Shown here piece by piece: positions 34,646-45,952 of a stretch of 64,000 nt of DNA. The translations under genes were made by a program, and so were the position numbers. The stretch is taken from contig OZ234493.1 in the NCBI GenBank assembly GCA_965153455.1, forward strand, positions 23,178,213 through 23,242,212, given 5' to 3'. Below the pieces are notes generated by a model that ran no database searches, had not been told where the DNA came from, and saw nothing but the letters and a program-made list of their open reading frames with translations. The first letter of the stretch is position 1, and every line of letters starts with the position of its first letter. The DNA comes from Sphagnum compactum (lineage: Eukaryota; Bryophyta; Sphagnopsida; Sphagnales).

Positions 34646-36990
34646 ATGGCAGGAAGAGAAGTGAGAGAGTATACGAATTTGAGTGACCCGAAAGGTGAGT
34701 TTGCTTATTATTGCTGTTGTTTGTTGTTTTGTCACATTTTGTTGATGTCCAAATCTTGTGTTGTTTTGTCAGTTTTTTGAATGAATCGTGTGATTTGGCG
34801 TTTTGTTTTGTTTCTTTTCAATTGCTTGTTTTGCCTTCAGCAATCTGTGAGGAGGTACATTTTGATTGTGTGAAAAAGAAACTGTTGTTTCTTCATGACG
34901 TTCTCTCTCCCTCTCTCTCTCTAATGCTGCTGCTGTTTGAAATAAGGACATGCAAGCAGACAAGAAATGGAGTGCCAAGGGTGGTGGTGGCAAAGACAAG
35001 ACAGACGATGAAGATGTTGCGTTCAAGCGTATGGTAGCCAAGGTTAGTGCACCTGGGGCCTGTTGAAAGAAGATCCTAGCAGGCAAGACTGTGTCATCAG
35101 GCTCTCATAGATAGCAATATGGCGTTTACAACTTAAGTCACAGAGAGATGCAGTTTGAGCACTTATTTATGCTCTGAACTTTCACAAAATGCCTTTTTCC
35201 TGTACCTCCTATTGCAATGGGAAATGTATTTTCTGAGGGATTCTCTGTCAACATTGAAAAAAGCCTAAAGACCTAGGACCAGGCAATTCATTACAGGATT
35301 GAACTTCAAGGTAGTGGTACTGGTGATCTGATCTGATAAGGCTAATTTCTGCAGTGCCTTAGATTGTGAGAAAATCATACTACTGGACACTTTGATCTCA
35401 GGGCCTTAAAATCCTTTAAGCAGTTCAGTTGAGAGAGGGGGACAAGGTGGAGTTGAACTTTTTCCTGAGAACTGGCCCTGACAGGGAATATGGCGCGACA
35501 TCTGGGCTCGGATGGTGAAAACAGATGCAGGAAGTGGCTGGTGAACGTGGTGGCTACCTACATGGCCGAGGCGGTAACTGCTTACATTGGTCATGATGCA
35601 ATGTCCTTGTTAATGATGGTTGTGAATTGCTTGATTAGATCTCCATCCCATAGCAGAGTGTACCTGAGGAATCAGCTTGTTAATACTTTTGGTTGCATAT
35701 GAATTGCTCCACAAGAAGGGTCAAGAGAAACTTTGCAGGTTCCCCTTCAGTTTCTGCTGTGTGTGTGTGCGGGTGCCTCTCTCACTCTCTCTCTCACTAT
35801 ATGTGTGTGTGTGTGTGTGTGTCCATTTCTTGAGCTAATGACTAGGCATGATGTATGGATCAAACAGCTCTGGATAGTGATGACTTGCTGTACCTGAAGG
35901 AGCAAATGGAAGCTGAGGATGATGCAGAGCGCCTGCGGCGACGAACAGAAAAGCGGGCTTTTGCAGCCTTTAAGATATCCAGACATCTTTCTTAAGTAGT
36001 TTTGATTCACAAGACAATCAGAGTGTACCTCCTCATGAGGTTGTTTAAAATATGTCTGTACAATCAAGTGGAAGATCATGCAGAGCAAGGTGTTCAGCTG
36101 AGAGACATCAACAACATTATGAGGGGTCCTTTCAATGCTGGATTCTTTGGCTAAATTGTTGCCTTTCTCTGACATATTGTCCAATGTCTTGACCTTCATG
36201 GTATTGGTAGGTATTTCTTGAGACCATTCTGGAGTGCTAAAGCAAGCTCCACCACTCCTGGTGGAGCTTGCAATAGCACTCCAGATTGATAAAAAATGGA
36301 CTCCATCATTGTAGATGTTGGATGGGAGTTCATTGAGTTGCCAATGATGGAATGTTGCCTTAACAGAAGTTAGCACAAGGCAGCGAGCTTGGTGGATGCG
36401 GCTTCTGTACCCTCTCTTCCCCCCATCCGTGTGGAGCCCAAGCCACGAAGTGGAATTCGGTAATAACTGTTGACCAGTTTGACACTAGATACCAGTTATG
36501 TGTCATGCTTTAGTGGGAGAAGGACAGTCTCTGGTGTGCTAAGCAGGCCAAGAGAAACTGAAGGCTCTGTTTTAAGACTGATTTCTTTTATTCACACCAA
36601 CACTGCTTAAAAGTTTGACCATATGTGTGGCCAGGGTCTCTTTGTTGCTACCAAAAATGAAGTTTACTAGTGTTTGAATGGGGTTTCAGGCAACAGGTGC
36701 TGGTAAAGAACATTCTGGAGGTGAAGCCAAAGCGTCTTACCAGAGTAGCCCACAACAGCACAGGTGCCGGAACTCCTAGCACAAGCAGCCCTGTAGGACA
36801 GATGACAAACAAGCCTGATGCTGGTGGAGCTTCTCAAGAACCAGCAAAAGTGGAAGCTAAGGTTGCCACTGGTGGTCTGTTGGGGTTGGCCTATGAGAGT
36901 GAAGAAGACAGTGACCCTGAGATTGAGCAAGTGCCTGCATACACAGAAATGAAGGCACAAAGAAGGGAATCGCAGACAGACCTTTTGTGA
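34646..36990 (+). CDS. conserved plant protein of unknown function (MAGREVREYTNLSDPK family)
   Basis: Six exons give 223 residues: 34646-34694, 34960-35042, 35525-35573, 35868-35974, 36377-36459, 36690-36990. The protein starts MAGREVREYTNLSDPK and then DKKWSAKGGGG, an N-terminus I recall as nearly invariant in plant homologues. Further conserved blocks are DEDVAFKRMVAKMQEVAGE, RGGYLHGRGALDSDDLLYL, KEQMEAEDDAERL (a charged helix), IRVEPKPRSGIRQQ and a C-terminal GLLGLAYESEEDSD. The protein is hydrophilic with no signal peptide or membrane segment, and likely nuclear by composition (inference). All introns are GT-AG except the fourth (35975-36376), which can be joined in frame only as AT-AC. 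No enzyme motif is visible and the molecular role is unknown. Confidence 0.88.
35758..35822 (+). repeat. (TG)n and (CT)n microsatellites in intron 3
   Basis: TGTGTGTG, CTCTCTCACTCTCTCTCTC and a run of TG (about 35803-35822) within intron 3 of the conserved gene. Confidence 0.8.
35975..36376 (+). other. probable U12-type AT-AC intron (intron 4 of the conserved gene)
   Basis: After codon AAG (Lys) at 35972-35974 the sequence is ATATCCAGAC. The core ATATCC agrees with the U12 donor consensus; the next two bases do not. The 3' end is TAGCAC, so AC at 36375-36376. CCTTAAC at 36358-36364 fits the U12 branch-site consensus and lies about 13 bases before the acceptor. Joining gives AFAAFK followed by KAASLVDAAS, matching the register of homologues (FKVSASLAD-like). 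Reading on instead meets TAA after AAG ATA TCC AGA CAT CTT TCT, and no GT donor precedes that stop. Confidence 0.8.
36228..36285. repeat. 58-bp hairpin (27-bp arms, 4-base loop) inside the AT-AC intron
   Basis: The left arm TCTGGAGTGCT...AGCTCCACCA and its reverse complement differ at two positions in 27, with loop CTCC. It lies in the second half of intron 4, about 70 bases before the branch site. Confidence 0.85.
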
Positions 36991-39900
36991 AAGGTACTGC
37001 AAATGGTAGAAATGTTTTAGAATTGTTTGTCCAGAATGTTTGCCAGGATGCTGATATTTGTGATCATAGTAAATATGATGAAGATGAGGATGGACTACAT
37101 TTACGACACAACACTGGGTGGAATCATGTGCCTGAGTGGTGTCTGGTTTCTTATCTAAAATTCTTCTTCCATCTTACTGAGTTGAACTGTAAACACTCAT
37201 ATTTGCAGCTTGGATTGTGTCCTTTTGACTCTTAGATCATATTGTGTGACTTGTCATTGTGAAACAGCACCTGGATAATGGAGTGCAAATGGAAGTTGGC
37301 TCCTTCAGCTCTCAACTGAGAAGGCTATTCTTACTGTAGATCAAATGCCTTCTTGCAGAACATTCTTCATGGATGTGGTTCATGAATTGTAGAGTTCTGG
37401 AAACCTAGTCTAGGATACCAATGTGCACATTTTCAAGAAACAGATACCAGCAACCAAATTTACAGCTGGCAATAGGATGGTTTCAGTTTTGTTTCAGCAA
37501 AATGGAAATGTAAGAATGACAGTCAGGTTCATAAGTCAGTAATTCAACTTGCACTAGGACTTGCACTGCAAGCATGACTCCTATTGAGACAAACTGCAAA
37601 CCCAAGCATCCTTTCTATTTTGCACCCACCTTCCTGGGATCTCTCTGCATTCACTTGCATGGGGATTTGTTCCTGCTAAAGGGACCTGACCAGTTAGATC
37701 TCTGACTGAGGGCTGCTCACAGGGAGACTGCTTTTGAAGAGCTTCAGACCCAAGGTTCCCTATGCAGGTCTTTAACTAAATATTTTGAAGTGGCAATTCC
37801 AGCAAATGTGAGAGGAGATTGCATCAGACCAGATTGTCGCCCTCTCTTTTTGTTCACAGGTGTTTGTCTCCATCAAAAGTTTCCTCTTCATCAAAGATGT
37901 TTTGCTGCGGTGTCAAGCCCATTAATCCTAGGCAGAACATTGGCAGTGAGTACTTATTTTGCTCTGCTGTTGGCCATGTGGATGGCTTATACCCTGGCAA
38001 ATACCGAAGCAATGCAGTGTGTAATCTAGTGTGCTCCATTGTTGAGTCAATTCATGTGAGACATAAGGCATGTCGTAACATTCTGGCCTCTGGGATGAGG
38101 TCGTAGGACAGCTCATGTATTTCTACCTTCATTTTGGTGTCCTGCTTGTGTTTGGTACAGTGGAGCCAGTTGGGAGTTGCTCTAGTGAGTTATCACCAGA
38201 TGGTGAGAACATGGATTGTGACAATTTGCAGAGGGAGAAGAATTCAGACCTGCCATTCTGATGGTGATTTGATCTGCTGGTGATCAAGTGCATTGAAAAG
38301 ATCCACATCTGGGTGGAAAACTGTGTGGGAATGTATGAGTGGCATGGTGTGTGACCTCTCTACCATATATCTTGGCATTTTTTTCATTTTCTGGTCAAAG
38401 TTCCAAGATAAAGCTGCATGGAATTGGATGATGCTGATGACTTGGGTGACCTGAAAAAACCATGATGAGTTACGATTTCAAATGGTGACGGGTGAGTTAA
38501 GGTTTAGGGAAGTAGACGATGTGGATCTCTAGTAACTTCTTGGATCTAGCTGTGAAACAAAGTCCTCAAGGTATATCTTATGATATCTTTGACAAATGAT
38601 TTGGTTTTTGTTTCTTGGTCCTTTGTTCTCTGTTTGTCTTTCCTTTAAAATTCTCTGTGGCTTGTTGAAGAAGTGTTAACCTTGCTTTGCTTTTTCTTAA
38701 TTGTTAGAATGGAGATTTCTTGATTCTTATGAGAGATATTTAGGTGAATGGTCAATGTGGATCATGAGTGGGGCCTGTAGTAGCGCTCAGGGCTGATTGA
38801 CTTCTGTGGAAGCTTTGCCAGCTCTATTTTGGTGTAGGTTTGGGAGTTAAAATTCATGAAATTTCAGTCCATAAGGCACAAACATTGAAAGGTGCATGTG
38901 GTCATTTGTGCCATGTACAGATGACAAAATATATGGAAGATGTTAGCTGCTGTTTCAGGTGGCTGAGATGAGTTCAGTTACATTTACAACATTTTTTAAC
39001 TGTCTCTGTATACAGACAGGGTTATAGTATTGTGCAATAATATATAGATGTTGAAAAATAGGCTTGTGTGCAGGTGTGAAGAAAAATTGTTATGGCCAAT
39101 GAAATTGCTTGATTTGGTGGTCTGAATTCTTTTCTTCGTTATCTTGTTCAATGTGTAACAGTTCAATGTGTAATAGTTCAATGTGTCATAGCTACTGTAG
39201 TACCTTGGCAACTTCAACACATGTTTGTTGAATAATTAATGCATTTTTCATTTTGACAAATAGAATATTCTGGAAGACTCAATGTTTTCCTTCACAATTT
39301 TTTGTCATTTGGTTTTTTTTTTTTGTGAAAATTTCAATATTTCTGAATATAATATAATTAGTGTCGAACCTACCAACTTCCAAGGTGGTAGTGTATTCTA
39401 TTTACAGACAAGGTTCTTGCACATTCCTTGTGCACTTTGATTTATATTATGACTTCACAACCTTCTTGACCCATCAACAAGTGGGCGCTAATGGATTGGT
39501 TGTTTATTTGTTCTGTCCTACAGAGGCATTGTGGCAACACCTTCTGAGCGGGTATAGGGGTCAAAGAAACAAAAGTTGGCTGAATGTATAAGGTTATAGA
39601 TTCATGTGTAAGTTTTTATTGGCCCAAGTTAATGGACAAGCATGTGTAGATTTTGGATGCACCCATCCAATTGATGGGTTGTTTTGAAATCTACCCATCT
39701 ACTTGTTGGGTTTCTTCTCAAAATATCAATGTTGGGTGATTGATTTAATCAAGTTTGTATATCATTCTATTTTTTGGGTTGTCATTGATTGTTTTTTTTC
39801 ACGAGGTTTCATATCACTATGAAATGTAAAAAAACAATTCATATGACTAATTTTTTAAACAAAATATGTTTGATAAACATACAAATAATTAGTTTCAATT

Positions 39901-40840
39901 CTTTTAAATCTTATTAAAATGAGATTTGAAAAATTATGCAAGAATTTTTAAAGATAAATCACATCATTTTAAAATAAACATAAAATTATATATATTATAT
40001 AATTTGATGTTATTTTAAAAACTTCAATAGGGCTTTGATGAAAATTTAATAACAAAAATCATGATGAAATTGATTTTTAATTGAATTTTTTTTGGTTGCC
40101 TTTTATGTTATAAAAATTTATTATTGCCCTAAGATAATAGACATGCATGTATGATTTTAAGTTTTAACAAGCATGCATGGGGCAAACACAACTAGTTTAT
40201 AAAGTTGGGTGGGGGTTTAGTGGGGTTTATAGCTGAAAATTTAGGGAGAGCAAAGGGGTTAAGGTATTTAATTTTTTTCCTCTCTTGTGAGTTTGTTTTT
40301 TATTATGGGGTTTCAATGGGTATAAGGAGTGGATAATTCAATTAATTGAAAGAATGACAAGTTGTAAGAAAAGGGGACGAGGGGTTAAAAGTTTTATTTT
40401 CTTTCTCAAAAGGGTTTTCTTTTGGGTGAGGAGGGGAGGAAGGGGTAATTCCACCCCTTTCCAAAGGAGGTTTTTAAGGGATTGGAATAGGTGATGGGGC
40501 TATTGAAAGAACCAAAGAAAAATCCACTTAAGTGCACATTGAGTTGAAGTGAGCTCTTAAAAAGCTGGCAGAAAGCTGATGGGGCTATTGAGCAGTGGTT
40601 GAAGTGGAGGTGAAAAACAGACAGAACAAGAAGAAAAACGGGCAGACTATGTTATATAATTCTAATAAATGGGCTCCATTTTCCAGGGAAGAGAAAAGGA
40701 AGGTACCCTCTTCAGCTGGGCTGTTTTTAGGTTTACTCCAAAGGTGTCCTTATCAAGTTCCCAATTTGTTCCCATTAGGTTCTCAAAATGTTCTCCAAGT
40801 TCTCATTGTGTTCCCTGACATATCTTATATATTAATTCAG
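36991..40840. other. 3' flank of the conserved gene and intergenic DNA
   Basis: Up to about 39 kb the DNA is less AT-rich, possibly a long 3' untranslated region or relic exons, but none of the short frames (such as 36987-37235 or 37790-38106) resembles a known protein. From 39.2 kb it is AT-rich with no features. ACAGTTCAATGTGTAATAGT-like phrases repeat three times near 39150-39190. Confidence 0.4.
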
Positions 40841-40845
40841 TTAGT

Positions 40846-41005
40846 CTGTGTGTGCGTCTGTCGAGGTGCCAATTTGAGGGGCCAATTTCGAAGTACCAAT
40901 TCGAGGAGACAAAAACCCAGATCCCGTCTGTCTGTCTGTCGAGGTCGTGAAACCCAGATCCTGTCTGTCCGTCTGTCGAGGTCTTGAAACACAGATCCCA
41001 AATTG
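40846..41005 (+). repeat. short tandem array, GTCTGTCGAGGT-containing unit of about 40-45 bp
   Basis: The phrase CAGATCC(C/T)GTCTGTC, then GTCGAGGTC(G/T)TGAAAC, repeats; GTCTGTCGAGGT occurs at about 40857, 40934 and 40971. The left part carries a variant with CCAATTTGAGG/CCAATTCGAGG phrases. Confidence 0.6.
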
Positions 41006-41039
41006 TAAAAGTAAAATAACCGCCCAAAAACCTGCCTAG

Positions 41040-41165
41040 CTCCTCTTTTCCGGGTTTTCGTGAAACCCGGCAGTTCTGTGAGGTTTTTTTGAAATAACCA
41101 GAACCGGCAGCGGTTCTTTGATTCTGAATTTTTTTTTTCAAATACCCGGAACTTGTGATTCTTTG
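41040..41165 (+). repeat. dispersed repeat, copy 2 (relative at 0.83-1.06 kb)
   Basis: GAAACCCGGCAGTTCTGTGA, TTTTTTTGAAATAACCAGAA, CGGTTCTTTGATTCTGAA, then TTTTTTCAAATACCCGGAAC, in the same order as at 0.83-1.06 kb. Confidence 0.55.
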
Positions 41166-42999
41166 ACTCTGAGTTTTAATGAAATAATATATATTATATT
41201 ATAACCCAGATGTGGAGGTTATTCAACATATCAAATACCCGCTCAACATTGCTTATATTGTACACAGACAGAACAACAACAAGAGTTATTAATTGGTTGA
41301 AACAATTAACGGGTACCCACTAGTCCCTAATAACACCTCATTTTTTTATCCCATATTGTTTGACCTCGGTTCAACTTCCATGTTTGGGCAGGGGGTCGGC
41401 GAGTAGGGGATTGGGGCGGGGTGGGGGGAGACAAAGGGAAGTATGACAAAATATGCTTCTATTTTGGGGAGGGAAGCATATTTAGGCTTCAATGTTGGGG
41501 AGTGCCCCATGTTCCAAAAAATTGGTGATGGGCCAATCAAATGGCTCCTTATGCAAATAAAATAAAATTCTAGTGATGATGATTCATCAAAGTTGGTTTC
41601 AGTAGGACAACTTTAGGTTCCATAAGTTGTCATACGCTAGACAATTCTAAATTGAAGTTTATTTAACCCATTCCCAAGTGAAAAGGCATGGAAATGTGTT
41701 ATTTCATATTTTTGTTTTTTCTTCCAACACCGTATTCATATGAAAAGTTTTCAATAAATTTTCCACAAATAGCGAAAACTCGCAACCACAAAAATCCAGT
41801 GATCAGGACTCATATCTCATGGATGCACAATCAGCCTTTGCTGAAATTAATGATTCCAGTGAATATTAAATCTCCTGAAATTCATTTGGTAGCTCTGAAA
41901 ATTTTGAATAGGTTAGAGCTTAGGCCTGAATTCATGTCATGCTTTTCAGCAAAACCTATGGACACGCTCTGTTGTTTACACTGTCCATATAATAGCATGT
42001 TGTTGTGGGTCGCAATGTAATAATGAGTTCATGGTTCTGAATCAGGCAACACTTGCTCGCTACAACAAAAGATGTCTCTGTACACAAACTGATTTCACCA
42101 AATTTTCAGTGTTGCAGCGAACAGGACTTAATGGAGATGGAGTGAATTGGATCCTGTTCATTCTTTTTGGCTGTTGAGATTTGGATACTACTGAAAAAAA
42201 TTAGAGTGCTGTCTGGTAATGCCCTCATCCAAGGGTGTTGCCCAAGGTAAAGATATTGCCACAAATTTTAAACAGACCAAATGATCCACCAAAAACAGAA
42301 GATCAGTTCAAAATCAGAATATCCCTCCACAAAAGGGAAGATCCTTCCCAAAACAGAAGAACGCTTGAAGGAGAAACAAAAAATTTGCTGAATGTATACC
42401 TGTCCTCCGCTAAGAGGATGCCCAGCGGCAACCGTCTGTCAGTATTTAGCACATCCAGTGTGACCTGTTTAGTTTGTCCCCTTCTCCAGCCATGAACCTG
42501 AACACATGGACTGTAAAAGATGAGAGACTATTTTACTCTCACCACATGGGCCAATCAGTGGAGATGGCCATTGAGAAACAGTCGTTTCGTGCAAGATATG
42601 TCTTCACCTGGCCATTGTGAATGTCTGCATTTATATTAGCCCAAACAAAATCCAGGGAGTTTTTCTGTAACTTTTCATGCATACAGAACAGTAAAGGCCA
42701 ATTTTACTGGGCACACTCTACCAATACACAATTTTAGCAGGTCTTTACTAGCTGTGTAAATACCATGGGTCGCTGGACTTTCCTAAAATGTGGGGGTGCA
42801 GGACTGTTACTACAGCCCTTTATTTTAGGACTCCCTCCATCCTAGCGTTTGCCTTGGGTGAACAAGCGCCCACATTGGTACTGTGGTAAACATCCCAAAA
42901 TTCATTTAAATTATTTTGACATATTACCAATATCCCTTGTGTAGAATAAATCAGTGTCTCCGAGTTCAAATCTAACATTTTTGGGGCTTAATATGGCCA
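41166..42999. other. intergenic, no gene seen
   Basis: A G-rich patch at about 41390-41430 (GGGGCGGGGTGGGGGGAG) could form a quadruplex. The open frames at 41688-42020 and 42235-42495 are not recognisable. Confidence 0.45.
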
Positions 43000-43385
43000 C
43001 TAAGGCCCGCTTTACATTAGAAGTCAGGGCCAAAAAAACTTGGGGCCAGCTTTGAGGATTTTGGACTTGTTGTTTGGCCCCAAGTTACTAATAAATGCTA
43101 GAACATTGACCTCAAGATATTAAAAAATGCTGGAACATTGGGCCCAAGGGTTGCAAATTGGCTTCCCAAATTCGATGGTATCCTTTTTTTCAGCCTTGGG
43201 GCCAATACAAGGCCATAAAGTTCAGCATTTATTAGTAGCTTGCAGCAGATTGAAAATACTTTTTCTATTTCACCCTTCACTCCTAGTGTAAAAGCCCTTA
43301 GGGCCGATTTCAACTTTTGCACCAATAGGAATGCTTAATTTGGGTTGAACATCAACCCTGACTCCTACTGTCAACTTGGCCTAAG
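43000..43385. mobile_element. possible 386-bp inverted-repeat element
   Basis: The left 30 bases (CTAAGGCCCGCTTTACATTA, then GAAGTCAGGG) and the reverse complement of the right 30 (CTTAGGCCAAGTTGACAGTA, then GGAGTCAGGG) agree at 23 positions. A third related block lies inside near 43275-43305. No target duplication was found. The interior repeats GGGCC(C/A)AA phrases. Confidence 0.4.
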
Positions 43386-43471
43386 ACGTCTCACTCAAAA
43401 AGGTCAAGGTACCAACATAGGTCCCTAGCCTTTTACCCACAAACAATCCCCATTTACCATAAGCTGTTATA

Positions 43472-43773
43472 AGAGTGTCTCCACCCCACACCTGCTAACA
43501 TCCCTTTTCATTAAACCCTGCAGCAGGATAGCTTAAATCCTGCTGCGCGCCTGTATTGATGTCCATTTTGCATTTAAAGTGGTCATTTCAACCCCTTTCA
43601 AATCTTGGATTTGGACATACAGTGACTAATACTCGTCCAGATGTAAAGACATAAATGGTCACTGGGTGTTTAAAAGGACTTTTATGACGTTTGTGGGCGG
43701 GGACAGTGATCATTAAACACTATTTTATTTTTAAGTAGAGTAGTTGTTTACGGCTTCGCGTTGGAGATGCTCT
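43472..43773. mobile_element. possible 302-bp inverted-repeat element, same termini as 27.29 kb
   Basis: The left end is AGAGTGTCTCCACC and the right end reads TTGGAGATGCTCT, giving the AGAGCATCTCCA terminus of the 369-bp element. TA precedes the left end but not the right. The interior differs from the 27-kb element, so this is another member of the terminus family or an old insertion. Confidence 0.45.
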
Positions 43774-44312
43774 AAGTGAACTGATGTCGTCTACTAAAGT
43801 CTCGTATATCTCTTGTCAAAGACACCTTAATCATAATGAAATCAAAGAAAAAATCATAACAACAAAATTCACTTGACATTTAGTCTGGAAACGAGTGTAG
43901 TACACTTTGGTGGCACAGTTCCAACATCACACATCCCAGGATACATGCAGTCTCTTTACTTCAACGGCATGGACTGAGCGTATTGGAGCTGGCTGCACTA
44001 TAAAAACAAGATTAATACACTTGCAGCTGATCATCACTAGTTATTACTTACAAACATTATATCAAGAACTCGTCAAGAAGGGGCTGCATATGATCAGCAA
44101 ATGACGTGCTGGAACAAACAAATTACGATACTAGTTGAAGATAGGTACTTTGACATGCAGATCGTGATCAACGACTGATCACCAAAGCATCTTTGAGGAC
44201 TGGGAGAAGATTGGGAACTGTAGGAATTGGGTGTTATAAATCACATGCAATGAGCGGAAGTACTTATGTTGGTGATCATCAGGTCAAGTAGTAGTGATCT
44301 ACTGCGCAATCC
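43774..44312. other. intergenic, 3' of the SH3b-like gene
   Basis: No gene seen. The part next to 44313 is presumably the 3' untranslated region of the minus-strand gene. Confidence 0.4.
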
Positions 44313-44636
44313 TTAGCAACTCTGACCATCACAAACTCCTCCGCCACAATCGACGTACTCGTCACTCACATAGCCAACTAAGGTGCCATCGCTAGTTAAT
44401 CCCACGTAATCCCATTGCGAATCACCGTTGACGTCTACGCCGTTAGCTATGCAGTATACGAATACTGCTGTTCCTTCCGGAATTGTGGCGATATAGTCAC
44501 AGCCGTCATAGGGACAGGCGAATGCGTTCACGTCGGCCGTGACGATGTCGCAGGTCACGTATAAAGCCGGGGTCGTCATCAGAAGAAATGCTATGACAAC
44601 CGGTAAGAGGCCGGCAGGCAGTGATGATCTGCACAT
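44313..44636 (-). CDS. small secreted SH3b-like protein
   Basis: From the ATG at 44636 the protein has 107 residues: a signal peptide (MCRSSLPAGLLPVVIAFLLM and on to about residue 25) followed by one small domain. That domain reads VTADVNAFACPYDGCDYIA, PEGTAVFVYC, SQWDYV and GYVSDEYVDC, then a Cys/Gly-rich tail ending CDGQSC. The order (strand, turn with xGxxx, KGTxVxV-like strand, W-containing strand, GYVSxxYV) is that of the bacterial SH3 (SH3b) fold found in many secreted bacterial and fungal proteins. A longer start at 44675 adds 13 residues that would bury the signal peptide, so I prefer the shorter one. The composition is G+C-richer than the flanks. SH3b domains are unusual in plants, which raises horizontal transfer as a possibility. 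Partner and role unknown. Confidence 0.62.
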   Translation of the reverse strand: MCRSSLPAGLLPVVIAFLLMTTPALYVTCDIVTADVNAFACPYDGCDYIATIPEGTAVFVYCIANGVDVNGDSQWDYVGLTSDGTLVGYVSDEYVDCGGGVCDGQSC

Positions 44637-44675
44637 ATAATATCCAACCTTATTTTTTAGTTTCCAGAAGATCAA

Positions 44676-45534
44676 ACACCCTTCAACTCTCGTATTCGCG
44701 ACAGGAAATTTCTCACCAATCGTGATTAAAGCTTGAATATGCTACATGAAAAGAAATTTTTCAAAACGAACAATGTAACAGAAACGATCACAGTTACTGA
44801 CAGTGCAGCCGGTTACAGCTGGTTTGTCTCGTGACACCGGTCTTACATGTGTCAAGCTGCAATGTTAATAGTTATGCAATGTTCATGACAACTTCAATTG
44901 AAATCTGTTTCATGCAAGGACTACCGTCATCGTTCTCTCTGCAAGTTTCAGATCGACTTGTCTGTCCAAAACGCCACAAATGCATTAGTACCCTACGCTG
45001 CACGTACACGTTTGGCAGCTATAGTCAGATTGACCCTGGTTTTGGTACTTCAGCGTTTGCTCATTCTCGAAATGTATTTAGGGGAAATACTAATCTCGAA
45101 GTCTAGTTCATGGAGATGAGTTGATGTCAAAAACACTTGTGTGAGAAACCCAGAACAACGCTCAAGCGCAACAACTTAGCAACATCACGAGCAGCTACAG
45201 TGCACAGCAGGAGATAACTAGCTAGCTGTAGTATAGAAACAGCCAGTTATGCAGCATCGACGTACTTGACTGTTGTTGTTGCCATGTTGTGGACGTCGTC
45301 TCCCGGCAGCGCTGGATATAGAACACTAAGCAGCAACAACTGAACTGCAGAAATAGAAGGAAGTGGAGTTGAGGGACGACGGAGTGAAACAGATGTTCTA
45401 CGAGCTCATGTATACGTTGCAACTTGCACACGATGCACACAGCTGCTGCTTGGAGAGCTGGTATTTGAACTAGTCCTTGAGGCTTGAAGCAGCCAGCGCC
45501 TTCAGGACTCTGCTAAACTTGTTCTTTTGTTTTT
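44676..45534. other. upstream region of the SH3b-like gene
   Basis: Moderate composition, short unrecognised frames on both strands (44831-45119 plus, 45222-45440 minus). GACACCGGTCTTACATGTGTC can form a small hairpin at about 44833. No second gene can be supported. Confidence 0.4.
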
Positions 45535-45842
45535 TAATTGGCGAGATTTTGCCAAAAACCGACATTACAATTTTAAATTCCGCCAAATAAGTGCTTTTGG
45601 AGATTTTCAGTCGCCAAAAGTGAGGGGGAAAAAAGGTAAAAATAAAACCATCAGGTTTACTATTATACAATTTTGGTTTTCATTGTGTAACTAGCCAAAA
45701 TATAAAGGAGGATGAAAGATTTGTATGAAATGTTCTGGTTTGTAGCCAGATTTTGACTAAATCTTTCTACCTATGATTGCCACTTTTTCTACATCTTCCT
45801 GGCGATGATCCTCACTTTGGCTACAAACAAAAAAAAAAATCC
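45535..45842 (-). repeat. dispersed 'GCCAAAT' repeat, copy 4 (extended)
   Basis: The minus strand begins GTTTGTAGCCAAAGTGAGGA, contains AGATTTAGTCAAAATCTGGC and TACAAACCAGAAC, and ends in repeated TTTGGCGA/TCTCGCC phrases. It matches the copies at 18.5 and 20.0 kb. Confidence 0.6.
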
Positions 45843-45952
45843 TGGAAAAACATTGAGCTGCTACATCGTCATGCAAGTTCTCAAGTAGACCAGAGTCGCC
45901 TATTTGAGGACTATCACATTATTAATTTCTTTTCAGTCTAGCCCACTTGTTC

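Noticed and set aside
35747-36376. 209-codon minus-strand frame
   Set aside because: It overlaps intron 3, exon 4 and intron 4 of the conserved plus-strand gene and has low-complexity His/Thr runs from the TG microsatellite. It resembles no known protein.
36987-38106. Possible extra exons downstream of the conserved gene
   Set aside because: The conserved protein ends properly at 36990 after its GLLGLAYES tail, and the downstream frames are not recognisable.
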